Origin: Streptomyces mayonensis
Lineage (GTDB): Bacteria > Actinomycetota > Actinomycetes > Streptomycetales > Streptomycetaceae
DNA: 64,000 nucleotides
Direction: 5' to 3'
Assembly (NCBI RefSeq): GCF_018982965.1
Contig: NZ_JACBYP010000015.1
Coordinates: forward strand, 39,931 to 103,930
Below, piece by piece: positions 23,820 to 33,353 of the stretch. The first letter of the stretch is position 1, and the number at the start of each line of letters is the position of its first letter. A program made the translations under genes and the position numbers. The notes below the pieces were generated by a model that saw only the letters and a list, made by a program, of their open reading frames with translations, was not told the origin of the DNA and ran no database searches.

Positions 23820-25472
23820 TCAGCCGGTCAGCCGCTCCGCCTTCTCGATCGCCTCGGCCAGCTCGCGGACGTCCCCGTCCTCCGTGCGGTCCGCCAGCTC
23901 GTCGGCGCGCGCGGACAGTTCCGGCAGTCCCGGTGCGCCGGGCAGGGAGCCGGGATCGCCGTGTCCGTCGCCGTGTCCGTCGCCGTGGTCGCGGCCCCTG
24001 TCATGGTCCTGGTCGTGACCGCCGCCCGAGCGCAACGCGTCGGCGAAGTAGGCCGCGGCCGCCGTGACCTGCAGTCCGCGGTCCGCCTCCCAGACGGAGT
24101 CGTCGAGGGCGTCGGTCGCCACGGTGCCGGACTCCTCGTGCGGGGTGCGGCTGTCGGGGTCGAGCCAGCGGACGGTGGCCGTGGCGAGCGGGCCGCCGGC
24201 GCCGGGCCTGGTGCGGACGGCGTAGAGCGCGGTGACCGTGTGGCCGGGGCCGACCTCGCCGCCGTCGACGCGGTCGTCGCGGAAGTCCTCGTCGGCGACG
24301 CGGCGGTTGTCGTAGCCGACGAGACGGAAGTCGGCGACGGTCTCCGGGTCGAAGGCGACCTGAGCCTTGGCGTCGCGCGCGGTCAGCTCGATGTGGCTCG
24401 GGAGCTGCTCGCAGAAGACCTCGCGGGCGTCCTCGGGGGTCGACACGTACGAGGTGTGGCCGTCGCCCTTGTCGGCGAGGCGTTCCATCAGCGCGTCGCC
24501 GTAGTCGCTGCCGACGCCGACTCCGAAGAGGGTGATGCCGTGCTCGCGGCGCTCGGTGGAGACGCGTTCGAGGATGGTGTCGGCGTCGGTGTCACCGGTG
24601 TTGGCGAGAGCGTCGGAGACCAGGACGACACGGTTGGTGGCGCCCGTGCGGCGGCCCTCGACGGCGGTCTCGTAGCCGGTCTCCACGCCCGCGCCGAGGT
24701 TGGTGGAGTCGGTGGGCTCCAGGCTGTCGATCGCGTCGTGGACCCGGCCGCGGTGGTCGCCGAGCCGGGTCATGGGCAGGACGGTCTCGGCCTCCCCGCT
24801 GAAGGTGACGATCGCCACGGAGTCGTCGTCGCGCAGCCGGTCGGTCATGGTGCCGAGGGAGTCCCGGGCGAGGTCCAGGCGGCCGGGTTCGTCCATCGAG
24901 CCGGAGACGTCGACGACGAACGTCAGGGCGGCCGGCGGGCGTTCGCTCTGCCGCTCGGCCGGGCGGGTGGCCAGGCCGACGCGGAGCAGCGACCAGTTCG
25001 CGACGCCGGTGCGGGCGCCGTCCACGGTCACGGTGAAGCCGTCGCCGTCGGGACGGTCGTAGTCCTGGCGGAAGCTGTTGACGAACTCCTCGGGCCGGAC
25101 CGTCGACGGGTCGGGCAGCCGGCCCTCGGAGAGGGTGCGGCGGGCGTAGCCGTAGGAGGCGGTGTCCACGTCCAGGGCGAAGGTGGAGAGGAGGTCGGGG
25201 TCGGGGGCGTCGGGGGCCACCTCCCGCGAGTCGCCGTTCCGGTCCGCCCCGCCGGTCGCCGGGCCGCCCTCTCCGCGCGGGCGGTCGGGCGCCGGTGCCG
25301 GCGCGTGGCCGCCGCCCCGGCTGTCGGCGGTGGCCGCCCGCCCCTCGTCGTCCCCTCCCCCGCAGCCGGTGAGCAGCAGGCCGCCCGCCGCCGCGAGGGC
25401 GAGCAGTGCACCGGCCGGCCCCCGCGCCCGGTACCGCCGTGTCCTCTTCTCTGTCCTCGTCGTCACTGCCAT
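23820..25472 (-). CDS. VWA-domain lipoprotein (YfbK/DUF3520-like)
   Basis: Encodes 550 residues. A lipoprotein signal ends in the lipobox LLLTGC, so the mature protein is anchored on the outer face of the membrane. Residues ~85-160 match the N-terminal VWF-A-associated segment (FALDVDTASYGYARRTL, PEEFVNSFRQDY), followed by a von Willebrand A domain with an intact MIDAS (FVVDVSGSMDEPGRL, STNLGAG, VLVSDALANTG), then a DUF3520-like C-terminal region (EHIEL-like SHIELTARDAKAQVAFDPE, YDNRRVADEDFRDD, TALYAV). A His/Asp/Gly-rich insert (HDQDHDRGRDHGDGHGDGHG) near residue 490 could bind metal. Function in this family is unknown; metal-dependent protein binding is expected. ATG 25472 is preferred to GTG 25478 because AGGGGG lies eight bases before it. 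Confidence 0.85.
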   Translation of the reverse strand: MAVTTRTEKRTRRYRARGPAGALLALAAAGGLLLTGCGGGDDEGRAATADSRGGGHAPAPAPDRPRGEGGPATGGADRNGDSREVAPDAPDPDLLSTFALDVDTASYGYARRTLSEGRLPDPSTVRPEEFVNSFRQDYDRPDGDGFTVTVDGARTGVANWSLLRVGLATRPAERQSERPPAALTFVVDVSGSMDEPGRLDLARDSLGTMTDRLRDDDSVAIVTFSGEAETVLPMTRLGDHRGRVHDAIDSLEPTDSTNLGAGVETGYETAVEGRRTGATNRVVLVSDALANTGDTDADTILERVSTERREHGITLFGVGVGSDYGDALMERLADKGDGHTSYVSTPEDAREVFCEQLPSHIELTARDAKAQVAFDPETVADFRLVGYDNRRVADEDFRDDRVDGGEVGPGHTVTALYAVRTRPGAGGPLATATVRWLDPDSRTPHEESGTVATDALDDSVWEADRGLQVTAAAAYFADALRSGGGHDQDHDRGRDHGDGHGDGHGDPGSLPGAPGLPELSARADELADRTEDGDVRELAEAIEKAERLTG

Positions 25473-25655
25473 CGTCACTGCCCCCTGCTGGTGTTGACGC
25501 CGACGTACGTGACTGTGACGGCGCAGCGGGGCGGAACGTGCGGGACGGGGCGTTACGGGTGCGTCTCGAAGTGGGTACGGCGGGGTGCCGGCGGGACCGG
25601 TGGGTGATCCTCCGGTGATCCGGTCGACACCGACGGCGCCGGAGGTGGCACCTGG

Positions 25656-26609
25656 TCAGGACACCACGTCCTTGCGGGCGAAGTTGCGGAAGGCCAGGGC
25701 GAAGAGGACGAGGGCGTACGTCACCGACAGCGACGTGCCCTGTATCAGACGGGTCCAGTCCAGGTCGGGGCGGACGGTGTCCAGCCAGGCGTACTGCCAG
25801 TGCGCGGGCAGGAAGTCGCGCCAGTCGCCGAGGGCGGTCACCTCGTCCAGGACGTTGCCGATGATGGTCAGGCCGACGGCGCCGCCGACCGCGCCGAGCG
25901 GCGCGTCCGTCTTGGTGGAGAGCCAGAACGCCAGTGCTGCGGTGACCAGTTGCGAGACGAAGACGTACGCCACCGTGATCGCCAGGCGTTCGGCCGCGGT
26001 GCCGGTGGGCAGGCTGCCGCCGGTGGGCAGCTCCAGCGGCCCCCAGCCGTAGGCGACGGTGCCGACGGCGAGGGCGACCAGCGGCAGCAGCACGATCGCG
26101 GCGAGGCTCAGCAGCAGGGCGACGACCAGCTTGGACCACAGCAGCCGGGCCCGCGGCACCGGCGCGGCGAGCAGGTAGCGCAGCGAGGACCAGCCGGCCT
26201 CCGAGGCGACCGTGTCCCCGAAGAACAGGGCGACGGGCACGACGAGGAGGAAGCCGGCGGAGGCGAAGAGGTTGACCGCGGCGAAGTTGGCGCCCGACGC
26301 GGTGGCCGAGTCCATGAGGCTGACCTGGTTGCTGGCGCCGCCGGGCTCACCGCCGATGCGGAAGGCGACGAGCAGCACGAACGGCAGGGCGAACAGGACG
26401 CCGCCCATGACCAGGGTCCGCCGCCGCTTCAGCTGCCGGATCAGCTCGACCCGCACGGGCAGCGTGCGCCCCGCGCGGTAGCCGTCGGCGACCTCCCGGG
26501 GACCGGCGGACCCGTCGCGGCCGGCGGACCCGGTGGCCCCGGCGGACTCAGTGGCCCCGGTGGCCTCCGCGCCCTCGGCAGGCGGCGTGCTGGTACTGCT
26601 GCTGCTCAT
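25656..26609 (-). CDS. ABC-2 family transporter permease
   Basis: Encodes 317 residues. After a ~45-residue Gly/Ala/Thr-rich head, the protein starts the permease proper at VELIRQLKRRRTLVMGGVLF and has six hydrophobic segments, including FASAGFLLVVPVALFFGDTV, VALLLSLAAIVLLPLVALAV and the C-terminal TSLSVTYALVLFALAFRNFA. The motif EAGWSSLRYLLAAPVPRARLLWSKL is typical of ABC-2 exporters. It overlaps the stop of the upstream ATPase fusion by 4 bp (ATGA), so the two are certainly translated together and should form one exporter. Substrate unknown. Confidence 0.88.
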   Translation of the reverse strand: MSSSSTSTPPAEGAEATGATESAGATGSAGRDGSAGPREVADGYRAGRTLPVRVELIRQLKRRRTLVMGGVLFALPFVLLVAFRIGGEPGGASNQVSLMDSATASGANFAAVNLFASAGFLLVVPVALFFGDTVASEAGWSSLRYLLAAPVPRARLLWSKLVVALLLSLAAIVLLPLVALAVGTVAYGWGPLELPTGGSLPTGTAAERLAITVAYVFVSQLVTAALAFWLSTKTDAPLGAVGGAVGLTIIGNVLDEVTALGDWRDFLPAHWQYAWLDTVRPDLDWTRLIQGTSLSVTYALVLFALAFRNFARKDVVS

Positions 26610-29281
26610 GCCGAGTCTCCGATCAGGGTCAGGAAGGCGTCCTCGAGGCGCCGGTGGGGGCCCACCGACTCCACGGGCACGTCCAGGCGGACGAGTTCGG
26701 GGATCAGGTCCCGCGCGGTGCCGTCGCCGCCGAGGCGGACCAGCAGGCCTCCTTCGGTGGCGGCCGCCGAGGACACGCCGGGCAGCGCGGCGACCTTCTC
26801 GACGAGCGGGGCGTCCACGCGCGCGGAGGTGCCCACCAGCAGGGTGTCGCCGGAGCCGACGATCTCGCCGACCGGTCCGGCCTGTACGAGCTGCCCGTGG
26901 TCCATCACGACCAGGTGGGTGCAGCTCTGCTCGACCTCGGACAGCAGGTGGCTGGAGACGATCACCGTGCGCCCTGCCGCCGCGTAGCGGATCATCACCT
27001 CGCGCATCTCACGGATCTGGGGCGGGTCCAGGCCGTTGGTCGGTTCGTCCAGGATCAGCAGGTCGGGCAGGCCCAGCATGGCCTGGGCGATGGCGAGACG
27101 CTGACGCATCCCCTGGGAGTAGGTGCGCACCGCGCGGGCGAGCGCGTCGCCGAGCCCGGCGATCTCCAGCGCCTCGTCCAGGTGGGCGTCCTCGGGCGGG
27201 CGGCCGGTGGCCCGCCAGTACAGCTCCAGGTTCTCCCGGCCGGACAGGTGCGGCAGGAAGCCCGCTCCCTCGACGAAGGCGCCGACGCGGGACAGCACGG
27301 GGGCGCCGGGGGCGATGGCGTGGCCGAAGACGCGGATGTCGCCGCCGTCCGGGGCGATCAGCCCCATCAGCATGCGCAGGGTCGTCGTCTTGCCCGCGCC
27401 GTTGGGTCCGAGCAGGCCGAGGACCTGGCCCTGCTCCACGCGGAAGGACAGGTCCCGCACGGCGTACCGGTCGGAGGACTTGGCGTACCGCTTGGTCAGA
27501 CCGGTGATCTGGAGGGGCACGCCGGCCAGCGCCGGGTCGGGGGGCGGGGCCGAGGTGCGGCGGCGGGCGGTCAGCAGCAGGGCCGCCGCCAGCGCCGCGC
27601 CCGCGAGCGGTGCCCACCAGACCCAGGCGGGCAGTCCGGCCGTCGCCCCGGTGTCGCCGAGCGCCGTCGGCACCGACAGGCCGCCGCCCTTGAGGGAGAC
27701 GGTGTACGTGGCGGGCGCGGCCGGCGACGCGTATCCGAGGTCGGTGGAGGCGATGACCAGGCGCAGCCGGTGGCCGCGGTCCACCTCGTGGTCGACGGCG
27801 GGCAGGGTGATGCGTACGTCCCGGCCCGCCCTGGCGTCCGTCACCCGGATCGGCGCGACCAGCTGGGAGGGGAGCACCTGTTGGCTGCCGCCGGGCCCGA
27901 CGTCGTACACCTTGGCGAACAGGACGGCGTCGTCGCTGCTGGACCTGACGTGGACGGTGGCGGTCGGCGTGCCGGTGATCCGCAGCTCCTCGCGCACGGG
28001 CGCCGACTCGAAGGCGGCGTACTGGCCGGGGAAGTCCAGGGAGACGCCGAGGCCGAGCGAGGAGAGCTGGGAGAGTCCGCCGGCGCCGCCGATGCCGGGC
28101 AGCGCGGAGACCGCGGGCGGGGCGGCGCCGGCCGGGTTGTCGAGGCTCTGCTCGCGGCCGCGCAGGGCAATGGTGTGCGGGTCGCCGCGCAGGCCGGGGT
28201 AGGAGTCGCCGCTGACGCCCTCCAGGCGGGGCTCGCCGTCGCCGCTGCCGGTGCCGAGGGTGCGGCTGACGCGGAATCCGGGGCCGGTGCCGGCCGACTC
28301 GTCGCCCTTGAGATACCGGTCGAACCAGGCCTCGGTGCGGTCGGCGACGCGGTCCGTCTCCAGGTCGCCGCCGTCGTGGCCGCCCGCGACCCAGTCGACG
28401 GCGACCGGAGCGCCGTTGCCGCGGATCGCTTCGGCGGCCAGGTCGGCCTGGCCGAGCGGGAAGAGGGAGTCCGTCTGGCCCTGCGTCAGCAGGGTGGGCA
28501 CGTCGATGTGGTCGCCGACGGCCTGCGGGCTGCGCGCGTCGAGCAGTTCGGTGGCCTCGGCGTCGGGTTTCCCCGACTCGGCGACCCGCTCGTACATCCG
28601 GCACAGCTCGTCCTCGAAGCGGTCGCAGCCGCCGCCCATGTTGACGAAGATGCCGGCCCACAGCTTCTTGAACACGCCGTTCGGGAAGAGGGCGTCCGAC
28701 AGGTTCCAGTAGGTCAGGGCCGGGGCGATGGCGTCCACCCGGCGGTCGTGCCCGGCGGCGAGGAGCGAGATCGCCCCGCCGTAGGACCCCCCGGCCACGC
28801 CCACGCGCGGGTCGCCCTTCCCGTCGAGCCGGACCTCGGGCCGCTCGGCCAGCCAGTCGATCAGCCGGGACACGTCGGCGACCTCGCCGTCCGGCGCGTT
28901 CAGCCCGATCTTTCCCGTGGACTTCCCGAAGCCGCGTGCCGACCAGGTGAGCACCGCGTACCCGTCCCGGGCGAGGTCCTCGGCCTGCTCCCGCAGGTCG
29001 GCCTTGCTGCCGCCGAAGCCGTGCGCGAGCAGCACGGCGGGGCGGCGGCCGTCGGAACCGGCCGTGAAGTACGAGGTGTCCAGGCGCACTCCGCCGCCCA
29101 CGGCCACGGTGCGGTCGGCGCGGTGCACCGGGGGCGGGTCGTCACCGGCGACGGCCGTCCATGTCCCGGCCCCGGCGAGCACGACGACGGCTGCCGCGGC
29201 GGCGATCACCCGCCGCGGTCCCCGCAGCAGCGTCCGCGGCGCCCGCAGCAGCCCCCGCACGCGGGGCAGTCGAAGATCCAT
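26606..29281 (-). CDS. Fusion of exported S15-type hydrolase and ABC transporter ATPase
   Basis: Encodes 891 residues. Residues ~24-45 form a signal-anchor helix. Residues ~55-560 resemble an X-Pro dipeptidyl-peptidase/CocE hydrolase: VLLAHGFGGSKADL, nucleophile GVAGGSYGGAISLL, acid in TQGQTDSLFP, histidine in AGGHDGG, then the beta-sandwich with GYASPAAPATYTV. A second helix (APLAGAALAAALLLTA) returns the chain to the cytoplasm, where residues ~605-891 form a complete ABC ATPase: Walker A GPNGAGKTTT, signature YSQGMRQRLAIA, Walker B LLILDEPTNGLDPP and the H-loop SSHLL. The hydrolase is thus outside and the ATPase inside. The permease gene overlaps its stop. It may cleave a peptide or ester during or after export. 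Confidence 0.9.
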   Translation of the reverse strand: MDLRLPRVRGLLRAPRTLLRGPRRVIAAAAAVVVLAGAGTWTAVAGDDPPPVHRADRTVAVGGGVRLDTSYFTAGSDGRRPAVLLAHGFGGSKADLREQAEDLARDGYAVLTWSARGFGKSTGKIGLNAPDGEVADVSRLIDWLAERPEVRLDGKGDPRVGVAGGSYGGAISLLAAGHDRRVDAIAPALTYWNLSDALFPNGVFKKLWAGIFVNMGGGCDRFEDELCRMYERVAESGKPDAEATELLDARSPQAVGDHIDVPTLLTQGQTDSLFPLGQADLAAEAIRGNGAPVAVDWVAGGHDGGDLETDRVADRTEAWFDRYLKGDESAGTGPGFRVSRTLGTGSGDGEPRLEGVSGDSYPGLRGDPHTIALRGREQSLDNPAGAAPPAVSALPGIGGAGGLSQLSSLGLGVSLDFPGQYAAFESAPVREELRITGTPTATVHVRSSSDDAVLFAKVYDVGPGGSQQVLPSQLVAPIRVTDARAGRDVRITLPAVDHEVDRGHRLRLVIASTDLGYASPAAPATYTVSLKGGGLSVPTALGDTGATAGLPAWVWWAPLAGAALAAALLLTARRRTSAPPPDPALAGVPLQITGLTKRYAKSSDRYAVRDLSFRVEQGQVLGLLGPNGAGKTTTLRMLMGLIAPDGGDIRVFGHAIAPGAPVLSRVGAFVEGAGFLPHLSGRENLELYWRATGRPPEDAHLDEALEIAGLGDALARAVRTYSQGMRQRLAIAQAMLGLPDLLILDEPTNGLDPPQIREMREVMIRYAAAGRTVIVSSHLLSEVEQSCTHLVVMDHGQLVQAGPVGEIVGSGDTLLVGTSARVDAPLVEKVAALPGVSSAAATEGGLLVRLGGDGTARDLIPELVRLDVPVESVGPHRRLEDAFLTLIGDSA

Positions 29282-29418
29282 GCGTCAACGGTACGGGCAG
29301 CCACCGACAACGGAGGCAGACCCGGGGCTGAACCGCCGCCCCTCCCACGGATGTACGGGGACGGCCCGGCGTACCGCAGGCGCGGTAGACGGGGCGGGCC
29401 GTGGCGCAGGCCGTGCCG

Positions 29419-29505
29419 GGCGGCGTCCTCGGCGACGCAGTTACCTGCGTCCATGCAGGTACTTACGTCCATGCAGGTACCTGCGTCGGTACGGAGGACG
29501 CCGCC
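29419..29505. terminator. Long hairpin with palindromic loop between mmsA and ABC fusion gene
   Basis: GGCGGCGTCCTC (29419-29430) and GAGGACGCCGCC (29494-29505) form a perfect 12-bp stem just after the mmsA stop. The 63-nt loop is itself built of duplicated elements: ACCTGC/GCAGGT at 29443-29460, a repeated gtccatgcaggta, and the 12-bp palindrome GCAGGTACCTGC at 29473-29484. It may be an mmsA terminator, an operator of the downstream gene, or both. Confidence 0.65.
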
Positions 29506-29511
29506 GGCGGC

Positions 29512-31014
<1,503 letters not shown>

Positions 31015-31877
31015 GACCGAGAACTCCTTCGCAGATGGCGGCGACGGGTCGAGACGTGCCGTGTGTGCTGCTGTGCGCGCTGTGCACGGGCCGTGACCGG
31101 TGACGGTCGCCTCCCGGTCCCGGCCCTGACTCCATCCCAGCAGCCGTGCGCGTCGGGCGCGCCCGACACTGTGTCTGCGGTTCCGGGGTCCGCGTAGACA
31201 CGTGGGGCAGTGTGCGCGGCACAGCATCCCCGGCGGCCGCGGACACCCGAGAGTCCCCGGCGCCCCCGACAGCCCCGGAGGCACCAGCACTCACTGCGAC
31301 CGCGGGGGAACCTCCGGCGCGGGGCCGGTGCGAGCGGGGAGTCGACGCCCGTGCCTCGCTCCTGCCAGGGCGGGGCGGCCGGCCCGCGCCGGAGGCGTTC
31401 GGTGGGGGAACCCGCGGCGGCGCGGGCGGACTCCGGTCCCCCGGCGATCAGGCCGTGCGCCATCGCGTTCCCTTCGTGCCCGCCGTACGTCACCCCGGTT
31501 TCTAGCCCCGTGCGTGCGGCCTGTCAATGCTTTGTCCGGACATTCGGACGACTTGCCCCAAGAGGGTGGTCCGGAGCACCGCGCCGGTGTACGCCGGGTG
31601 CACCGCGGGCGTACGGGAGTGCACGGCTCCGCGCTGCCGGGCCGCGGAGAAGCCGGCCCCGGCGCACGCCGTTTGTGGCGGCCGTGTCACAGAATCGACC
31701 TTCAGGTCACACTTGTCACACGCGGACGGGGTTTTCGTCACATCCGGGAACGGGCCCTGACCGTCCGCCGCTTCACGTCGTTCACCCGGCACAGGCTGAT
31801 GATCGCCAGCGCAGTGCCCGGCTCCCCCCGCGGCCGTCCCCGGTCGCCGCCGCGGCGCGCGCAGGGAGGTGCAACCA
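31015..31877. other. 863-bp region upstream of mmsA without a secure gene
   Basis: On the minus strand a reading frame from an ATG at about 31463 (MAHGLIAGGPESARAAAG, with AAGGGA upstream) runs to a TGA overlapping the mmsA ATG. Its first ~55 codons have plausible codon bias but the rest is Arg/Gly/Cys-rich and unlike a folded protein, so it may be a gene remnant or leader peptide. The inverted repeat GTCCG-gacatt-CGGAC at 31534-31549 could be an operator. The rest (31560-31870) shows no convincing gene; it includes the promoter of the small HTH gene. Confidence 0.5.
31534..31549. promoter_or_regulatory. Inverted repeat upstream of mmsA
   Basis: GTCCG and CGGAC separated by 6 nt, in a slightly AT-richer patch, about 520 bp upstream of mmsA. 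A possible operator; the regulator is unknown. Confidence 0.35.
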
Positions 31878-32069
31878 GTGACCGACCGAAGGCTCTGGTC
31901 CTACAAGGACATCGCGGCCCACATCCGGGTGCAGCCGGACACCGTGCGGTCGTACCGCAAGCACGGGCTGCTGCCGCCACCCGACCACGTGGAGCGCGGG
32001 AAGCCCTACTGGTACGCGGACACGATCCGCGCGTGGGTGGCGTCCCGCCCCCGCAATCGGAACAGATGA
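31878..32069 (+). CDS. Small helix-turn-helix (MerR/AlpA-like) protein
   Basis: Encodes 63 residues. Most of the protein is one winged helix-turn-helix: LWSYKDIAAHIRVQPDTVRS, YRKHGLLPPPDHVERGKPYW and ADTIRAWVASRP, as in excisionase/AlpA-like and truncated MerR proteins. There is no effector domain, so it would act as a simple DNA-binding protein or anti-repressor. The GTG at 31878 is chosen because GGGAGG lies eight bases upstream; another in-frame GTG at 31869 would overlap that site. It stands alone, with mmsA upstream in the opposite direction and an acetyltransferase 126 bp downstream. Targets unknown. Confidence 0.8.
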   Translation: MTDRRLWSYKDIAAHIRVQPDTVRSYRKHGLLPPPDHVERGKPYWYADTIRAWVASRPRNRNR

Positions 32070-32195
32070 GCATATGCAGTGATGAACAGACAGACCGGAA
32101 CAATGAACCGCTGAACGACAACCCCGGCGCCCGACCCTGCCGGGCCCCGGAAACGCGTTCTGTGCCCCACGCGCGCGTGGGGCACAGTGCCGTCC

Positions 32196-32831
32196 ATGAA
32201 CCCCTCCGGCCCTTCCGGCCCCTGCACCCCCTCCGCCCCTTCCGACTTCTCCGTGAAACCCGTCCTCACCGGTGAGAAGACCGTTCTGCGGCCCTTCACG
32301 ACCGGGGACGCCGACGCGATGTGGGAGATCATCAACGATCCCGAGGTCGTCCGTTTCACCTTCGAGCCGACCACGGAACTCACCCCGGAGCGGCTCCGCT
32401 CCTGGTACGGCGTGCGCACCGCCGCCCCCGACCGCCTCGACCTCGCCGTCACCGACCGCGCCACCGGCGAACTCGTCGGCGAGGTCGTCCTGTACGACTG
32501 GGACCCCGCGGCCCGCAGCTGCACCTTCCGCACTCTCGTCGGCCCACGGGGCCGCGGCCGGGGACTCGGCAGCGAGGCGACCCGGCTCATCGTCGGCCAC
32601 GCCTTCGAACGGGTGGGCCTGCACCGCGTCGAGCTGGAGGTCTACGCCGACAACCCGCGCGCGCGGCGGGTGTACGAGAAGGCCGGCTTCGTGGTGGAGG
32701 GCGTACGGCGGGAGGCGGCACTGCGGAACGGCGCGTGGGTGGACGACGTGCTCATGGCGGTTCTCGACCACGAGTGGGCCGGGCACGCGCGCGACGCAGG
32801 AGACGGATGGGGTCCACTTCATACCCCCTAG
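32196..32831 (+). CDS. GNAT acetyltransferase (RimJ/RimL type)
   Basis: Encodes 211 residues. After a Pro/Ser-rich head of about 20 residues it has a full Acetyltransf_3 domain: VLTGEKTVLRPFTTGDADAM, EIINDPEVVRFTFEP, the acetyl-CoA loop RGRGRGLGSEATRLIVGHAF, and HRVELEVYADNPRARRVYEK then GFVVEGVRREA. It should transfer acetyl from acetyl-CoA to an N-terminal or small-molecule amine. A GTG nine bases earlier (32187) is an alternative start. The TAG stop lies inside the CsoR-like operator of the copper genes, so its mRNA end and the copper promoter overlap. Confidence 0.85.
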   Translation: MNPSGPSGPCTPSAPSDFSVKPVLTGEKTVLRPFTTGDADAMWEIINDPEVVRFTFEPTTELTPERLRSWYGVRTAAPDRLDLAVTDRATGELVGEVVLYDWDPAARSCTFRTLVGPRGRGRGLGSEATRLIVGHAFERVGLHRVELEVYADNPRARRVYEKAGFVVEGVRREAALRNGAWVDDVLMAVLDHEWAGHARDAGDGWGPLHTP

Positions 32832-32836
32832 GGGTA
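32822..32836. promoter_or_regulatory. CsoR-type copper operator upstream of copZ
   Basis: TACCCC-cta-GGGGTA is a perfect 6+3+6 palindrome of the kind bound by the copper-sensing repressor CsoR. It lies 75 bp before the copper chaperone start and contains the stop codon (32829-32831) of the preceding acetyltransferase. No csoR gene is in the window. Confidence 0.85.
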
Positions 32837-32910
32837 CAGTGGACGGTACGTGGTCCCCACCGGATCACGGGTACCCGCCCCTGCGCACCACCCGACGAGG
32901 AGCAACGAAC

Positions 32911-33150
32911 ATGACCGCCCAGACCGACACCCAGGGTTCCGTCACCACCGTCTACAAGGTGAGCGGCATGAGCTGCGGACACTGCGAGGGCGCCGTCTCC
33001 GGCGAGATCTCCGAGATCGCGGGCGTCGGCTCGGTACAGGCCGTGGCCGCCACCGGCGAGGTCACCGTCGTCTCCGAGGCCCCCCTCGACGACGCGGCCG
33101 TACGGGCCGCCGTGGACGAGGCGGGCTTCGAGCTGGTCGGCAGGGCCTGA
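32911..33150 (+). CDS. copZ: Copper chaperone CopZ (HMA domain)
   Basis: A 79-residue heavy-metal-associated protein with the Cu(I)-binding motif GMSCGHCEG (MxCxxC form) and the ferredoxin-like fold of the family ([39 protein letters not shown]). It carries Cu(I) in the cytoplasm to the P-type ATPase encoded next. The ATG at 32911 has GAGGAG eight bases upstream. A CsoR-type operator precedes it, so copper-induced expression with copA is expected. A 21-bp repeat array separates it from copA. Confidence 0.93.
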   Translation: MTAQTDTQGSVTTVYKVSGMSCGHCEGAVSGEISEIAGVGSVQAVAATGEVTVVSEAPLDDAAVRAAVDEAGFELVGRA

Positions 33151-33163
33151 GTTCGACACGCCG

Positions 33164-33246
33164 CACGCCGTACGCCACAGGCCCCACGCCGTACGCCACA
33201 GGCCCAACGCCGTACGCCACAGGCCCAACGCCGTACGCCGTACGCC
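33164..33246. repeat. 21-bp tandem repeat between copZ and copA
   Basis: Three full 21-bp units (33164-33184, 33185-33205, 33206-33226) of the form cacgccgtacgccacaggccc and a partial fourth. Several frames stay open through it, but no gene is likely. Confidence 0.93.
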
Positions 33247-33353
33247 ACCGAGGCCCGCGACCGCCGGGTCTTTTCACGCCGGCCGCCCCCACCACCGCAC
33301 CCCTTCCGGCCGGGCCGCGCGCGGTCCGGCCGGCCCGTCTGGAGTCCCGGACC

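Noticed and set aside
33180..33245. A short protein with ATGPTPY repeats between copZ and copA
   Set aside because: Open only because the 21-bp repeat contains no stops in any frame; no ribosome site and no non-repeat sequence of its own.
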